NCBI GenBank assembly: GCA_026214975.1 | Contig: JAOBSW010001085.1 | Coordinates: 1 to 64,000 of the forward strand | DNA: 64,000 bases | Origin: Gentiana macrophylla | Lineage: Eukaryota > Streptophyta > Magnoliopsida > Gentianales > Gentianaceae | Direction of reading: 5' to 3' | In this document: positions 37,079 to 49,600 of the stretch, piece by piece | How the letters are laid out: every line of letters starts with the position of its first letter | Position numbering within the stretch: position 1 is the stretch's first letter | Position numbers and translations under genes: made by a program | Notes under the pieces: model-generated | The model's database searches: none | Told to the model about the DNA's origin: nothing | What the model saw: the letters and a program-made list of their open reading frames with translations, nothing else

Positions 37079-37698
37079 TACATAAAATTTGAAACTCTTC
37101 ACCGAGATATAAAGGAATGAGGGAGATGATTGTTATTTTACTTTGATTTATAATCTTATGAGTCTTTTAAATCTCTTTATGTTGGAAATAAATGAAGCTT
37201 GAAAATAAATAGCAAGGTAGTAAATGTCAAAGGATCGCATTATTTGATAATATGGTCAAGTAGAATGATAACATATTTTGATAAAATCATGAATTTTTCA
37301 GCCCGAATAATCTCGGATCCAAATTATACGTACAACACACCCAGAAAACGTGAATTTTCACTAACAATTGAGAGTATTTTTTTATTAATTCGTTCGTACG
37401 TGAATTCCTCACAAATTTACGAACTATTGTTATAGGTATAAATGAAGGGCATAGCATATATTTTTGTGAACATATATTTATAAAGTATCCATTGATGACT
37501 TCTGATTTTCGAGATCATTTAATGTATTCATACTTCGGTTACTACCGTATACACTCATATATCATTATGATAACAGACAAGTAGCCGAATACACTAATAT
37601 ATCAATATGATAATATACAAGCCGTATTATTACTTCCTCTCCGCATTGTTTTTTTCCATCTACATTCGTTGTTTTAGTTTTACAACATGTTATCAGCA
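37079..37698. other. Intergenic, no gene seen
   Basis: AT-rich sequence. The frame at 37199-37435 has no recognisable domain. CCGAATACACTAATATATCA-like phrases repeat near 37545-37600. Confidence 0.4.
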
Positions 37699-37970
37699 TG
37701 TAACAACCCGCTCCTGGATTCCGAGCATTTCGGAAGAACAGCCATTATTCGCACGCGTCATTTTAAAAATTCAATATGATGTGTCAGCTTTAACTCATCT
37801 TTTCCATAAAGAGACAAAAACGGAAGCATTAAATCAACTTTGCTTGGAAAACAAAATAAACTACTTTATTCCGCTTAAACTTGTCGAGAACTGTTATAAC
37901 TTTATTCTCTAAAAGGAAATTAGTAACTTCCTATTAACATGAAAAGAAAACAGACATAACAATTAAAATC
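37699..37970 (-). mobile_element. Partial Ty3/gypsy-type LTR
   Basis: Starts TGTAACAACCCGCTCC on the plus strand and follows the LTR at 41401-41776 block by block (GCACGCGTCAT, TTAACTCATCTT, GGAAGCATTAAA, AACTTTATTCC) until about 37970, where it diverges. It probably represents the outer part of a truncated 3' LTR belonging to the minus-strand element that has its primer site at 41385. Confidence 0.6.
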
Positions 37971-39456
37971 AGCTTTAATGCCATTTTAGGGTTGCACCAA
38001 GCCACCAACTTGGATTATTCTATGTCTCACAAAACTCCTTAAACTCTTGAAATTGTAAGGTATAAACACCAACTTGCTTAGTAAGAAAGATAGTGTCGAA
38101 AGTAATTCACTAATTCATGTCTCATCCCCATATAAGATGACCCCTGAATTTACAGTTAAAACTTTACATGGACATTCACAAAATATATCGTGCATCGTTT
38201 GAGTAAGTGCATACCACATATTACAACCACATTGCACAATATCAAAGTTACTTGCATTTCATGTTATCTTATTTACATCACGTAATTCAAGCACATTAGT
38301 GTGTCATGCACAAACCCACACACCACCATTCATTTGGCTCGTTTAACGTTTGTACGTTCAGTATCACGGCACGAAACACTTCTTGTACATCCATCAACAC
38401 CACCATCCACCAACACCATTTGAAAAGAGAATAGAGGACTCAATTCTTGCTTCTTTGTTTGCCATGGTTGGCTAGAATTCTATCTAACCACACAAATTTA
38501 TAGAAAAACTAAGAGAAAAAGATCAAGAATTGATCAAGAACTGATTCTAACTCCATTTAACAAAGAAAAAAACACGGAAACTCTCAAGTTTCTTTTGCTA
38601 TGCACTAGAGTTAGCACAAACCGATTAAAAAAATGTTTTGATAAAATGTTGAAATTGATGAAATTGAAAATTCAAGACAAAATAAAATACGGAATTCTCT
38701 TTAATCAAAAAAATGATCAAGTTAAGTAACAATATGGTTGATGATGGAGTATTTATAGATGATAATGCTCATAAGTCGCTTAGAAGGAGTTACAAACGGT
38801 TATGACAGAAAAACATCTTGAACGGCTCTGTGTACTTCAACTAAAGCATACTCGCTAGATCTTCACCAAGTATTCTCATTTGAATTCTTCACTTGGATGA
38901 ATTCTTCAAGTCATTTGATCCGATCACATCGAACCTCTCGGTTGAACATTTTGAATTCTAAGTGTTTGCACATCATCTTGCATCCAACACTCATTTATCC
39001 TATATTGTAACACATCTTGCATCACTATAGACGTCCTTGTTTCTCAAACTTTCCAATACACTCGGCCACTATTATTTCCCTTTGTTTAATGTTGAAGAAC
39101 TCTTCCTATTTATGTCCCTAGTTGAAACCAAGAATTACTTGGTATATGACATCTCCATAACGATCTTACACGTGATCACTCGACCATTAGTCTCATTAAA
39201 CGGCCTCAAATTTTGAAACCAACTCTAATCTCTCTCGATTTAAAATGCATAGAAAACATCCACCCATCTCACTCTAGGTATACGTGTTGGTGATTTAAGT
39301 ATAATCACAAGCCATTGAGGTTATCAGGGTTTAGTACAAGGGTGGTTATGCTCGTAAAGCTAAAATATAAGTATGGAGGTGCGGAGTGCACGCTTATATA
39401 AGTGTTTACGAGTGTACGGATGTGAAATGAAAATCCAAAATTTTCTGATTAAGAGC

Positions 39457-39558
39457 TATCCGTACGGATAAGAATCTATCAGTACGGATAAGAATCTATC
39501 CGTACGGATGAAAGGCTGAAAATGTAAAATTTTGATACTGTGATTTATCCGTACGGAT
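39457..39558. repeat. Repeated 14-bp palindrome TATCCGTACGGATA
   Basis: TATCCGTACGGATA occurs at 39457-39470. Near-copies lie at 39477-39490 (one base changed) and 39497-39510, a strict 20-base period. A further copy is at 39546-39558. No gene is near; it lies among gypsy-type LTR fragments. Confidence 0.7.
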
Positions 39559-39559
39559 G

Positions 39560-40840
39560 AGTACCTGTGGTCCGAAAACTGATTTTTGGTGAGTGGGTAC
39601 AACCAAATGGTACCTTTTCCTTTGGTGTCTATCACTTAAAGGACGCATTCCTTTGCTCTTTTTCAGGTCCAAGTGCTATATATTAGCAAGTTTACATTGT
39701 TAAAAATAAGAATAACAATTGTAAGCATCCTTGTTAAACATTCCATATAACTTAATACTTCTAAGTGCTCTTTAAGATCTTTGGCCAGACTTAAAGGAAA
39801 AACTCTCAGTTTATATCTCACTTAAATATTCATGATACCCGGGACAAAGTATTGGGTCGAATAATTTAAGAAGGACAACGATTTATCGTGAAGCCGCGAG
39901 GATCCGAACATCTTCTATATTTGCAGAATTCAAGACATTGGTGATCAATCTTCACACCTCAAACTACAACAATCAGAACGCCATGTTCCCGGATACCGAG
40001 TCTTTATCCGAAAAGAACGCTCGCATGTTTAACATTAAATAAATTCAATATTATACGTAAGCCTTTATGTCGTCAGTATCAAGTTAAGCAAACGGAAGTT
40101 AAAACGGTCTGAACAATCTGCTTGCTTTCCGCTTCACCCCAAGCGCACGCTAAGACCCGTAAGTGTGCGCTAAAACTCTCTGCAAATCATGTTACCATTC
40201 TGTCTCACCCTTGGTGCGCGCTGAAACCCTTTGGCGCGGGCAAAAATGGTCGAAAATACCCAAACAACACATTTTCTGCACTTTTTCGATTCCAAACCAG
40301 ATCCAACACTTTTACATCAAATTAACACTAAAAACTGCAGCAAAGGAAAACAAAAAAAGTACCAAACTAACACCAAACATTATAAAACTATAAAAGTTCA
40401 ATATGAAGACTCTTTTACTTGGATTTCAAAGCAAAACAAAGCAATTCTTCAAGCAACTTCAAGGCAAACTGCAACTATTCATGATCTTTAACCCAAAACC
40501 TTTCCAAACTCCGACTTTTTGTATCCAAACGAATCTCTTCTCTACTGGTCTCGTTTTTAATTGGTTCGAAAACCAAGCAACTATTGAGAGATCCTTTGGA
40601 GATTCTACTTTTCCTTTTGGTTTTCGATTTTCTTTTCTCCAGAGTAATGTTCGAACTTGGGAAAATACTTTCGACAACCTCTTAGATAATGGGATGTTTT
40701 ATTAGAAATAAAAACCTCCACATTAATTTCTTTTCTTTCCCTTTTTTCTAACTTAATTCCTTAAAATAATAAATATAATATTCCGATTTGTGCAAAATGA
40801 CACGTCTGCCCTTTCCTAAAAATTCGGAATATTACAGTAT
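39560..40840 (-). mobile_element. Gypsy-type LTR sequence starting at 40838
   Basis: Read on the minus strand, an LTR-like start TGTAATATTCCGAATTTTTA with GACGTGTCATTTTG begins at 40838, matching the one at 37078. Downstream on that strand are degenerate GCGCACGCT/GTGCGCGCT phrases (about 40140-40240). The other end was not found. Overlapping open frames on both strands at 40122-40705 have no domain and look incidental. Confidence 0.45.
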
Positions 40841-40984
40841 CCGCAAAGCAATGAAATACTTCTCTATCTCTCTAATCTATTTCTCACCTCAAAGAATCAG
40901 TACTTCCTGGAAACGTCGGGGCATATACCTTCTTGCAGTCAGTGAAGTACTCAGAAGATTGATTTCGACGTTGAGCCTGATTCA

Positions 40985-41400
40985 TTTGTCCTTAGGGTTG
41001 TGCTTGAGTAGGGTGGATCTGTTGTTGCATCAACGCCATTTGATGCTGCATCATAGCCATTTGTTGATATTGTTGTTGTTGCATCCTTACCGTTGTATTC
41101 ATCAACATCTTTATTTACCTTCAGCTGGTGCTGCTTGAGGGGTAGGGGTGACTCAACATGTGGGGTTGTTTGCTCTACTCATATTCCCTGATTGGTTGGA
41201 GGTAGGGCTTGTCATTGTCCTCATCATCCTCTCATCCCATGTCTAGCACCTCTGATACTCATGTTGGTCCTATGTCACAAGTGGACACCCACTTAGTCAC
41301 AATTGAATCTAAGATTCGAACTCATTTACGGTCACTCATGCACACAAGGTTTTCAACGTCACTCCACCCAAAATTTTCAAGTATGGGCTCCGATACCAAC
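40985..41400 (-). pseudogene. Gypsy gag start, Gln/Met-rich, with primer-binding site
   Basis: Next to the LTR, the minus strand shows a primer-binding site (TTGGTATCGGAGCCC, ending at 41385). Further on it gives a Gln/Met-rich peptide (RMQQQQYQQMAMMQ followed by HQMALMQQQIHP), the low-complexity type found at the start of some plant gypsy gag proteins. No capsid or protease text follows, and the other LTR start at 40838 interrupts the sequence soon after. Non-functional relic. Confidence 0.55.
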
Positions 41401-41776
41401 TGTAAAGACCCGCTCCCCTAATCCGAGAAATTTGTTTAAGAACGGATTGTTCTGCACGCGTCATATTCAAAATCCAATTTGACAAGTCAGCCTTAACTCA
41501 TCTTATTCATGAAGCGATAAGAGAGGAAGCATTAAACCAACTTAGCTCGGAAAACAAAATCAAACAACTTTATTCCACTAAACTTGTCCAGAAACAGATA
41601 CAACTTTATTCGTAAAAATGTAACTAGCAACATCATTATACCATGAAAAGGAAAGAGACATAACAACCAGAAACAGATACAACTTTATTCCCTTCCGTGT
41701 GTGTGTATATATATATATTGCTAAAAAGACTTCAAAATGACTCAAAAGCCCTTAGTTATAAATCTAGGGTATTACA
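41401..41776 (-). mobile_element. 5' LTR of a Ty3/gypsy-type element
   Basis: On the minus strand the 376-bp unit begins TGTAATACCCTAG at 41776 and ends GGGTCTTTACA at 41401, directly followed by a Met-tRNA primer-binding site. The TG...CA ends and the primer site support LTR identity. Confidence 0.75.
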
Positions 41777-42066
41777 TTAATACAAAATAAAAAGATAAAT
41801 ATGGAAAAAGACAAAATGTAGTAATTGGACATTCAATCCTGTAGAATAGTTTTTATATCATCAAGGACAAATCAAGATTCTACTGAAACATTTTATCTTT
41901 GCATTTTTACGATTCCACCATTCAGTGCTTTTTTATTAGTGTAATTGTCTCTTTTTTTTTTTTTTTTTTTGAGAGGAGAGTAATTGTCTTGAATGCCATA
42001 AAAAACGATAGATGTCCTTTTTGGCTCTTTCTGCTACTATTTTGTCATGCATCCCTCCATCCATAA

Positions 42067-42067
<1 letters not shown>

Positions 42068-42118
<51 letters not shown>
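42068..42118. repeat. (TA)n microsatellite
   Basis: About 23 uninterrupted TA units. Likely length-polymorphic and prone to assembly error. Confidence 0.9.
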
Positions 42119-42121
<3 letters not shown>

Positions 42122-42129
42122 GGATGAGT

Positions 42130-43565
42130 GAATTTAACCCAATTACCCGTAAAACCGACTCCAATCTCGGAAAATTACCCAACTTAGACCCGCAATCTTT
42201 ATTTTTAAATGTAGTTAATCTTTCTTTTTTTAAATGGTCAATGACATTATAAATGGTGATTGATTTGTCACTATTAATGGTGATAGATTTTTTTTTGGGT
42301 ATATTCGAATGTAATTTTTTTTTAAACGTAACCCCTAATATATTTTTCCAATGTAGGTAATCTTTCTTTTTTTAAAATGGTCAATGGTACTATTAATAGC
42401 TATTGATTTGGAAATATTAATGGTGATAGATTTTTTTTGTTATATTTGAATGTAATCTTTTTTTTTAAAACGTACTTTTTTTATTATTTAATTGTTAAAA
42501 TTTTAATAATTTATATGTCTACATTTACAATTTCTTTGTGATTTTCTTTAACCGTATTTCTTTTTATTCTTAGAAATTTAGTCATTAATTATATTCACAC
42601 ATTATTACCCGTCCTATGTTCACCATTTTTTGTGATTTTCTAACCATAATATTTTCCTTTTTTTTAAAAAAACATTAAGAATTTTAATTATTAATTATAT
42701 TCACATATTATTCCTCATTCTATGTTCGCTATTTTTTTGTGATTTTTTTAAGCCGTAATATTTTTTATCCCTACTTAGACCCGTAATATTTTTTTTAAAT
42801 GTAGGTAATCTTTCTTTTTTTAAATGGTCAATGACACTATTAATGGTGATTGATTTGGCACTATTATTGGTGATATATTGTTTTTGGTATATTAGAATGT
42901 GTTTTTTTTTAAATGTAACCCGTAATGTATTTTTTTTTAAATGTAGGTAATATGATGTTTTTTAAATGGTCAATGTCACTATTAATGGTGATTGATTTGG
43001 CATTATTAATGGTGATAGCCTTTTTTTTTAAGAAGAGATAGCTTTTTTTGGGTATATTAGAATGTAATCTTTTTTAAAACATACTCTTTTTCTTATTTAA
43101 TTTTTTGGAATTTTAATAATTAATTATGTCTACATTCACCATTTCTTTGAGATTTTCTTTATCCGTATTTCATTTTAATCATAGAATTTTAGTCATTAAT
43201 TATATTCACACATTATTACCCGTGCTATGTTCACCATTTTTTGTGATTTTCTTAACCATAATCTATTCCTTTTAAAAAGATTAAGAATTTTAATTATTAA
43301 TTATATTCACATATTATTCCCCATTCTATGTTCACTATTTTTATTGTAATTTTTTAAGCCGTAATTCTTTTATTACCCATATTATGTTCACCGTTATTTT
43401 TGGTATTTTTTCAAACCGTAATATTTTTTTTAAAATGTTAGAATTGTAATGATTAGTTATGTTCACACATTAATGGTAATTTTCTTTTTAAACGTAATCT
43501 TTTGTTTTAAATGGTCAATGGCAATAATAATGGTGATTGATTTGGCACTATTAATAAATTTTTAT
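42130..43565. repeat. Degenerate tandem array of two alternating modules
   Basis: One module carries GTAGGTAATCTTTCTTTTTT, AAATGGTCAATG, CTATTAATGGTGATTGATTT and GGTATATT.GAATGTAAT. The other carries ATTATATTCACA.ATTATT, CTATGTTCACCATTTTTTGT and TTTTCTTAACC. They alternate with variable length over 1.4 kb, at least four times for the first module. No open reading frame spans a unit. Confidence 0.65.
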
Positions 43566-44580
43566 TCAACAATTTATATTAGTAATGGTCAATGGCATAG
43601 TTGTTTGCTTCGCAGTTGAAACTTCATGACTAATTCTTCGTCGGTGACAACTAAAATTAGGGTATGATGTTTTGAATGCTCCATAATTATGCATGTTACA
43701 ATCTCTGGTTTGGGTCTCCAATATAATTTTATAATCTAAACGTCCGGCTCCTTCTTTTTCCATCTATTGATTGCCTATTTCAAGTTTTTTGTCGAATCAT
43801 TCTATGATGATATTTTTGTTTAATTATGTGATAGACAATTTGTTTGTGTAGGGATTGTCGAAGAGAGGTTTGATTTTTTTTGGACATGGTATGATTTCTT
43901 AACAACTTCAGGCCACATTAACTCTCACGTATTCGATTTGAAGTATTTCCGTTCTCACATTTTGGATTTATCAGTTCGATATTTTTTTTACTTTATCAAT
44001 TTATCACCCTTCATTTTCAAATTTTTTTCATTTGTTTTACTAATCGCTTGAGGATTCATTTTGTTGGTGACTAATACATGCATACACTCGGTAGGTTAAT
44101 TTTCTTGATTGTCCTTTTTTGGTTTATTTCATTCGATTAATGATTTTATTTATTGGATAAGGAATGATTTTTAAGTAAATATTTTTTTATTGATAAAACC
44201 ACAATTTTGTTTAACTACAAAGTTAGAAGAAAAGTCAAATTTTAGAGGGAAATAAAGAATTGTGTAATCAACTTGCTCAAACAAACAATTCATGAAAGAT
44301 CATGGATTACCCATTTCCTTTTACCTGGGACGACAAGACATATTTTTATATATTAATATTACTATTCTTATTATATTTTTTACTTTTATTTTTACGGGCT
44401 GTATTTGTCTGCTTTCAATGACTTCTACGTCTTATTCTTCTTTCCATATCCCCTTTTATTTTTCTCTCTCGATACATTTCTCATTTTGAAAGGGAAAATA
44501 ACCCTAGACTGCGTCTGGTGATTTTCATCTCAAGGTTTTAGTAATTTTCAAGGTATTTCTTCATATCATATTCTATTTTT
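43566..44580. other. Intergenic, no gene seen
   Basis: AT-rich sequence after the tandem array. The frames at 43566-43763 (minus) and 44292-44489 (plus) show no domain. Confidence 0.4.
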
Positions 44581-44582
44581 CT

Positions 44583-45002
44583 GCTTTCTTGAGCAGCTTT
44601 AGATTGAGTAATAAATAAATGTGATATATATGCAACTAAATACCCTAAATCCTTTTCCCAATCGTCTTTGAAGTTTTTCAAAAAGAAATTGTCTTTGTAA
44701 AGTATAACAACCGTGTTTGTTTAAGAATAAATGAAATAATTTAAAGTACTTAGATATAAAATAGAAAAAAGATTATTCTAAAAAAATATTAATTCTCTTT
44801 AGTAGCTTTAAATTGAGTAATAAATAAATGAGATAAATATGCAACTAAATCCCCTAAATTCTTTTCCCAGTCGTCTTTGTAGTTTTTCAAAAAAAACAAA
44901 ATCGTCTTTGTAAAGTTTAACAAACGTTTTTTTTATAAGTATAATGAAATAATTTAAATTAACACTAAGAGATTAAATAGAAAAAAGATTATTCTAAAGA
45001 AA
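44583..45002. repeat. About 210-bp imperfect tandem duplication
   Basis: Two consecutive copies share TTGAGTAATAAATAAATG, TATGCAACTAAAT, CTTTTCCCA.TCGTCTTTG and AAATAGAAAAAAGATTATTC. Noncoding. Confidence 0.7.
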
Positions 45003-46603
45003 ATAGAAAAAATAAATATCACTTTCCTTTTCTTTTCGGATCACGTGGATACTGATTGGAAGAGGAAAACCGACATTGTTGTTTATATAAACTGATAAGG
45101 GATTCATACTACTAATGATACAATTTTATACCAAACGATAAGTTTTTTTATTTGATCGGAGGATTTTTTTTTTAGGGAAGACCGGGAGGATAATCATTAT
45201 ACAATTTATTCTTATTGATTAATATGTGTTCTATCATAATATAAAAATATGTAAGTTAAATGTTTAATGCAATATGCAGTCTTTTTTTTTTAGTGTCAAT
45301 TTTCTCAATATTAAAAGCATGAAGAATTCTTCCAGGGAAAAATAAAGCGTTCCGTCTGACTCAAAAAAAATCGTATTGTAAAAAAAAGTTTATTTGTGTG
45401 GGAATTGCTGCAAAAAAATTGCGTTGTGTCAAAGAAAATAAAAAAAACAAACAAATACTTATTTGTGTGGACCTGCGAAAAAAAATAAACGCAACAGAGA
45501 TGATTGAGTGAGGACGGGGCAGTTTTCAAATTATAAGTTTATATTTTTAGAAATGATAAAATTAAAATCCATATGGATGATAGGACGATGGACGTCGACA
45601 TTTTGAAGAACGAATACAAAGATTACTTGGGAACTTCATACGCATTCGCTCCACACGCTCCAACCACGCCGATTCTACAGACTCACCAGAAACAAAAGAT
45701 TTGCGCTTAAAGTGGATTGGGGTGACGCTTATACTCATACTTTGAAACACATTCAAAAAAAACCATACAAAACGTAAAAGTTTTTTAATATTATTATTGT
45801 TATTGATTTAATGGCATTATACCTTTTTAACTCCTTACAATACCTCAAGTGTTAATTTCAGGTCGTGCTTTAATTTGAATGGCTTGGCGGATGCTGACAA
45901 AATTACGCTGTCGTGTTTCATTTACGTATTGTTGTGGAAACATATGAACAAGACAAGACATTTCTTTTTTCTTTTTTATGGCCGCTTAATGATTGCAGTG
46001 TCACATTATTTTTTTTTAGGAAAAAGAAACATGTGACACACTACAATCACATGTTTCCGTATTTAGTTTTTATCGTACGATCGGAGGACTAATTTTCTTC
46101 TTATTTTAGAAGTGTCGGCCTACTATAGCCCGCCCATGCTTTAACAACCAAAGCCATATCTAACCCTAAATACCTTTTTGTATAAGCTCTTTATATTAGA
46201 GCATACAATACTAAGTATCCTCCATGTCACAAGAACAAAACAAAAACAAAAAATAAGTGATTTCTCACACAGCCCATTTGAATGTAAGAAAGAGAATGAA
46301 CCAGCACGTAGGTTGTAGTAAAGGTCAGTGAGAAATTCCACGGAATGTATATGCAATGAGAATATTCACTATCATTCAATCAAATTGTGGGTATCAAACA
46401 CACTTGAAACAAGCTCAGTATAATGAAGCAAGCCATCATATGGTGTGTTTTGATCGGATGAAAGTGGATTTTCTCATTGCAGACACTCTACGGTAGAATT
46501 TTTCAAGATCAACACCTGAAATTGACTTGGATTTCTTGCTTGTAGGGGTGTTTAGCTAAAGTAACCACTGCATATTTCTGATTTCTTGACTCAGAATTAT
46601 CTG
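45003..46603. other. 3' flank of the nuclease gene, no gene seen
   Basis: AT-rich DNA with short internal repeats (TTTATTTGTGTGG-type text near 45390 and 45460) and GTGTCACAT...ATGTGACAC inverted arms (about 46000-46040). The minus frame at 45562-45756 has no recognisable domain. The part next to 46603 presumably holds the nuclease 3' UTR. Confidence 0.45.
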
Positions 46604-49600
46604 TCATTCTTTCTTCAATCTCCCTAGTATGCCTTCAATTAATTTGTCCCTGCTATCCATTGGTTGATCTGCTACAAAAGAGTAACTCTTTGAAGGTTTC
46701 TGCCACCCCCCGCTACTCGCGTGACTTTCAAACTTTACTTTCAGCTCAGGTGAGCCGGATTCACCTGAATCGCTGCCAGAAGAATCAGACACTGCATCAA
46801 GATGCTTTGAAAAATCTTTGTTTCTTGGCTTTTTGCTGTCATTGTCCGTCTTAGTGCTATGCCACGATTCAAGAACCTGCAATAATGAACTTTCTTCCTC
46901 GTCAAAACCGGACTTTTTTTTGGTTTCTGGTTTCTGAGACAATAACATGTCATCATCTGATTCCGTTAAGTAATCATCAGACAAGCTCTCGTAATCATGA
47001 TGAACCCTTTTTTGGGTTACACCTTTCGTTTTCAAATCTAGCCCTGGTCGTTTTCACCATTCTGCTGTCCAGAGCTAGCAACTGGACCAAGTTCTTCCCA
47101 TACGGAGTTAGAATCATCTTCTTTCCCGGATGTATAAGTTGCTTTGTTCTCTGAATTATTACATTCAGTAATACCCTTAGTTTTGGTTTCTTGAAGAGAA
47201 TGCTTGTTGGAAGAAGAAGATCTACGAGAAGGAACAACGAAAGTGGACTCAATCCTCACCCCAGAAAATGTTTCTAAAAGAAATGATAATTTACTGTAAC
47301 CAAGTTTTTCAGTGTCCAGTCCATAGCCATATTTTTCACGAAACATTCTCCGAAATGAGCCCATATAGAATCCTTCCGGACGGTCCTTTAGAAGTTCATC
47401 AATAAGCTTTTGACAGTCAGCAAGTACTTCAGACCTTTTAAAAGGCTTCCCATCACCGTCTGGCGGAGAACATTCAGAAAGAGAAGGATTCTGGTGTTTG
47501 GTCTGTCCATCAAATTCTTGCTTTTTCTCTGAAAATGATGATTCTTGTGGCTTGGAAAAGATAGATGATAATCCACTGGACTGTAGCAGATCACTACTAG
47601 AGTTATTATTACTCGGTGAACGCTTATCATCACAACGAATGAGTTTGAAGGGCGACCTTTTTGAGGAAGATTCTTCAATCCACTTCTTATCTGAGATCAA
47701 CAACTCCAGGAGGTGATGTAGCTTAGCATCAGTGAGAGATCTAAGAATTGAAGGGCCTTTCTTATGTAGATTTTGCACCAATTGCTTCCTGTTACAAAAA
47801 TCTTGCATTAGTGCTCTCTAATCTACACCAAAAGAAACTGTGTCAAGACCAAAAGAAGTTCCGTGCAAAAGTGCAATGGGATATGCATATGTTAAGGGAT
47901 AAAGACACTTTCGGTCACTTTCGTTTCACACCCAGTGCTTGTCCCAAAAGGGTGATTGAAATAAATCAGGCAGTTTGGGAAATGAAAATGTGCTATTTAC
48001 ACGCTGTAAGTATGAGATATGCCAATAATATGGTTGAAGATTATTATCAAGAAAGAAAAAGCAGCTACGGAAATATGCAGAATACAAGAGAAAAAAGGAC
48101 ACACTACCTTGTTGCAGATTGGATGACGATTGCAGCGGCTTCTGTTGTGTCAAAGAATGCCCTTAATTCAACCCAAAAGGAGTCCTTCGCAAATATTTCA
48201 CTCTTATCAGAATGAGATTCAATTTTGATCAGTTTTTCCTGTACTTCTTCACTGGAATCGTTAGAGTCTACCAAACCTCTCCAAAAATTGAACTTACTGA
48301 TTATTTGATTAAAGAACGAACTTTCTGTATTTTTATCACTGGTAACTGCAGATGGTTTAAGAATTTCATGATCAGTCGTTGAATCACGAAAGGAAAGAGA
48401 AACTGAATCTGGAACTACTGATTCTATGTTTTCTGTTGCTAAACTCGCTTCCTTCTCCTTGGCTTTCGTATTCTCAGGCGAAATTAAGCCCTTTTTCATA
48501 CAAGCATTTTCCTCCGAATCTTCGACCTCATGCCCAAACCATTTCATCCATATTCTTTTGAAGAAACCAAGTTCAGATGGAGGGGACTCCTCCAACTTAT
48601 CCAGCTGGGTATTAAATTCTTTAACTTCATCCACGGTGCTAACATTAGCCGTTTGCTCTTTCCCTTTTCTGCCCTCTTTCTGCATAGCGGTTTCTTGCTC
48701 TTCCAACCTCACTGATGGGCTAGTAACTTTTGGCTCCAGCAATGTTGACTCTTCCGGTTGTTTTTGTATGTTTTTCGTCTTTCGGTTAGTAATTCCCATC
48801 GGTTCTTCAGAACAGCGTAATGTTGGTTTCCCTTCATTTTGTATAGATGTGGTGAGGTCTCCATTCGACTGACTTAACGGAACAGAGTTTGGTTTCCCTT
48901 CCTTTTGCATAGATGTGGTGAGTTCTCCATTCGACTGACTTAATGGAACAGAGTTTGGATTCCCATTGACCACAGGGCCATTGGTGATGCCAGAAGCAGA
49001 TTCGACCTGTTCAGAAACTTTTTTATCAACACCGCATACTAAAAACTGGCCATCAGGTTTTGCTATAAGCTTTAGAATCGTTGGCAATGATGAGAGTAAA
49101 GAAGAGAACTTTTTGTAACCATAGTAGTCTTTGTCAATATATAGACCACTTTCAGACAACTCAGAACGAAGTCCTGTAATAGAAACTCCTTTCGGATTTG
49201 TCCTTAAAACCTGACGGATTTGCTTAATCACAGCCTTAGGAATGGGTCGAACTTTAGTATCTGATTCCGTATCAGGTAAGCCCCCCTCTGGAAACGCTTC
49301 TTCAAGAGGCGCTTTATAATGGCCATACCAAGAACCAAAAGGGCCATCAGGGGGTCGATTATAATGCTTGCCAGAAAGGTTTTCACCATTCAGTAAACAG
49401 TTCCAATCCCACACAATGCTTGCAGCACTGCAGAGAACACTGGGGGAACTTTCTTGACTAGCAGCCAGTAATATATTATAATTGTTCATTCTTAAACGAT
49501 GTAAAATTCCAGCAAAATCTTTGTCACCAGAGATTAGGAAGAGATGTGCTGGTGGAGGGTTCTGTGTAACCCAGTACATAAGATCGATAAGAAGAGACCT

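Noticed and set aside
45562..45756. Minus-strand 64-codon frame with basic composition
   Set aside because: No family similarity recognised, no supporting splice sites, and AT-rich noncoding context.
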